DNA from: Populus alba
Lineage: Eukaryota > Streptophyta > Magnoliopsida > Malpighiales > Salicaceae
Direction: 5' to 3'
DNA length: 64,000 nt
Assembly (NCBI RefSeq): GCF_005239225.2
Contig: NC_133288.1
Span: 15,754,169-15,818,168 of the forward strand
Below the pieces are notes generated by a model. That model worked only from the letters and a program-made list of their open reading frames with translations. It did no database searches and had not been told where the DNA came from. The translations under genes and the position numbers were made by a program. Below are positions 62,960 to 64,000 of this stretch, piece after piece; position 1 is the first letter of the stretch; each line of letters starts with the position of its first letter.

Positions 62960-63120
62960 AATGTCATTAGATGGTGACTTTTATTTTGTTGTTTTTATTA
63001 TTTAGGCTGTTCTTTAATTTTTGGCCATGTTTGATAGGATGCCTTCCTCTGGTCTTGTTCTGTCACATGGTAAATCTTTGTGTTTCTTGAATTTGTTTTG
63101 AAGTTTTTTTTTTTTACTTG

Positions 63121-63130
63121 TAATAAAATT
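63121..63130 (+). terminator. Candidate polyadenylation signal of the LTPG gene
   Basis: AATAAA within taataaaatt, about 165 bp after the stop codon. This is the usual distance for a plant 3' UTR, and a T-rich tract lies just upstream. Confidence 0.4.
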
Positions 63131-63249
63131 TATTTGGGCCCTTTTAAGTTCAGAATGCTTTATTTTTTCTTTAATTTAGTGTTTTTCGTGATTTTTTTTT
63201 TTTTATCTTTTTGAAAGTTAAATGGTAAGAAAAATCAAATCCTAAATAG

Positions 63250-64000
63250 AAAAAAATATAATATAATTCACATTTATGCATTATCGCCACGTTTCCGCGA
63301 TGCATATTAAATTGGGTGAACCAAAATTTTTACAATTAACAAAAACTCTAAAAATATGTAGAGGTAGATAATAGTTTTTTATGGATTACTATAATAAAAT
63401 TATTCTTTTAATGATATTGAGGGTGTTTTTGTTTTTACAATTGGTTTAATAGTTTGTTAAAAAGTTGTTTTGAGGTATATATTAGTATTTTTAATTTTTT
63501 TTACACAGTAAAAATATGGTTTTGTCCTAAACTTAACAATTTCTTAAGTTGTTGCCCAATGATTTTTTAGTCTTTTAAAAACATTAAAATAGTTAAAAGT
63601 ATTTATTTACCTGGAAGTAAATAAAAATAGTTGTTCATCGAGGGTTTTTTTTGGTTTTTTTGCAATTTGAAATACAATAAAAAATACTTATTATTTATAT
63701 ATTTTAGAAAAGAAAAAAAATCCAGGCATGCGTCGATTTCTAGGGGTATTTTGTCTGTACTTTCACTATAGTTTTTTTTTTTTTTTTGATGACTTTTAGG
63801 TTCATCCTGAAGGCAATTATGGTTAAATGATAGAGCAAAATGTAATTATAAATTTCACATTTATGCGTGAATCCACTTTTTACGCGCAGCATAAATCGAT
63901 GAGCCATAAATTTTTATAACTACCAAAAATCTCTAAAATATGTAGCGGTTAGATATAATTTATTATAGATTATTATAATAAAAATTACATTTTTATCCAC
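63250..64000. repeat. Diverged direct repeat, about 165 bp, copies about 586 bp apart
   Basis: 63250-63410 and 63836-64000 share, in order, cacatttatgc (63269, 63856), gatgcat / cagcataaat, gaacca / gagccataaatttttata, ctctaaaa.atatgtag, and gatta.tataataaaa (63384, 63969). The offset is 585-587 bp throughout. The second copy reaches the window edge, so this may be a pair of LTRs or two units of a longer tandem. Confidence 0.7.

Overview
The window is about 64 kb of very AT-rich eukaryotic nuclear DNA. Plant gene structures, GT-AG introns, FLZ and Ole e 1 families, tRNA-primed LTR elements, CACTA and PIF/Harbinger DNA transposons and a tRNA-derived SINE all point to a eudicot. The protein sequences and repeat families look like poplar/willow (Salicaceae, probably Populus). 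That assignment is from recognition, not from a search.

Only four protein genes can be assembled intact: (1) a two-exon Ole e 1-like secreted protein on the minus strand (11222-12155, 159 aa); (2) an eight-exon GH5 exo-1,3-beta-glucanase-type enzyme with an inserted fascin-like beta-trefoil domain (21897-24685, 507 aa, both catalytic Glu present); (3) a two-exon FLZ/DUF581 zinc-finger protein (47033-48001, 148 aa) with upstream ORFs in its likely leader; (4) a three-exon GPI-anchored lipid transfer protein (61794-62959, 216 aa) with a 27-bp microexon. They do not form a cluster or pathway. Three of them (Ole e 1-like, GH5, LTPG) share only a secretory or cell-wall destination.

The rest is a transposon graveyard. 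1-11 kb: a TIR-type element, a complete 292-bp TRIM with perfect 5-bp target duplication, and a large decayed inverted repeat. 13.9-17.4 kb: gypsy-like LTR and leader remnants with two tandem repeats. 19.5-20.8 kb: a PIF-type element with TTA duplications. 26.7-27.6 kb: two hAT-type MITEs. 28.1-30.8 kb: an LTR element without coding capacity set into a tandem array. 32.1-35.6 kb: a SINE, a decayed second TRIM and a copia pol remnant. 35.7-46.5 kb: two relatives of one CACTA family, one internally deleted. 49.5-50.5 kb: a second PIF-like element containing a cluster of palindromes. 52.2-55 kb: PIF/Harbinger Myb-like and transposase pseudogenes. 57.4-61.7 kb: a gypsy gag remnant between two direct repeats, the right one ending 86 bp before the LTPG start codon. 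The window ends in a 0.16-kb direct repeat spaced about 586 bp apart.

I found no convincing new biochemical system. The most interesting points are the retroelement-derived proximal promoter of the LTPG gene, the two ages of the same TRIM, the palindrome cluster, and the internally deleted CACTA derivative lying beside a fuller relative.
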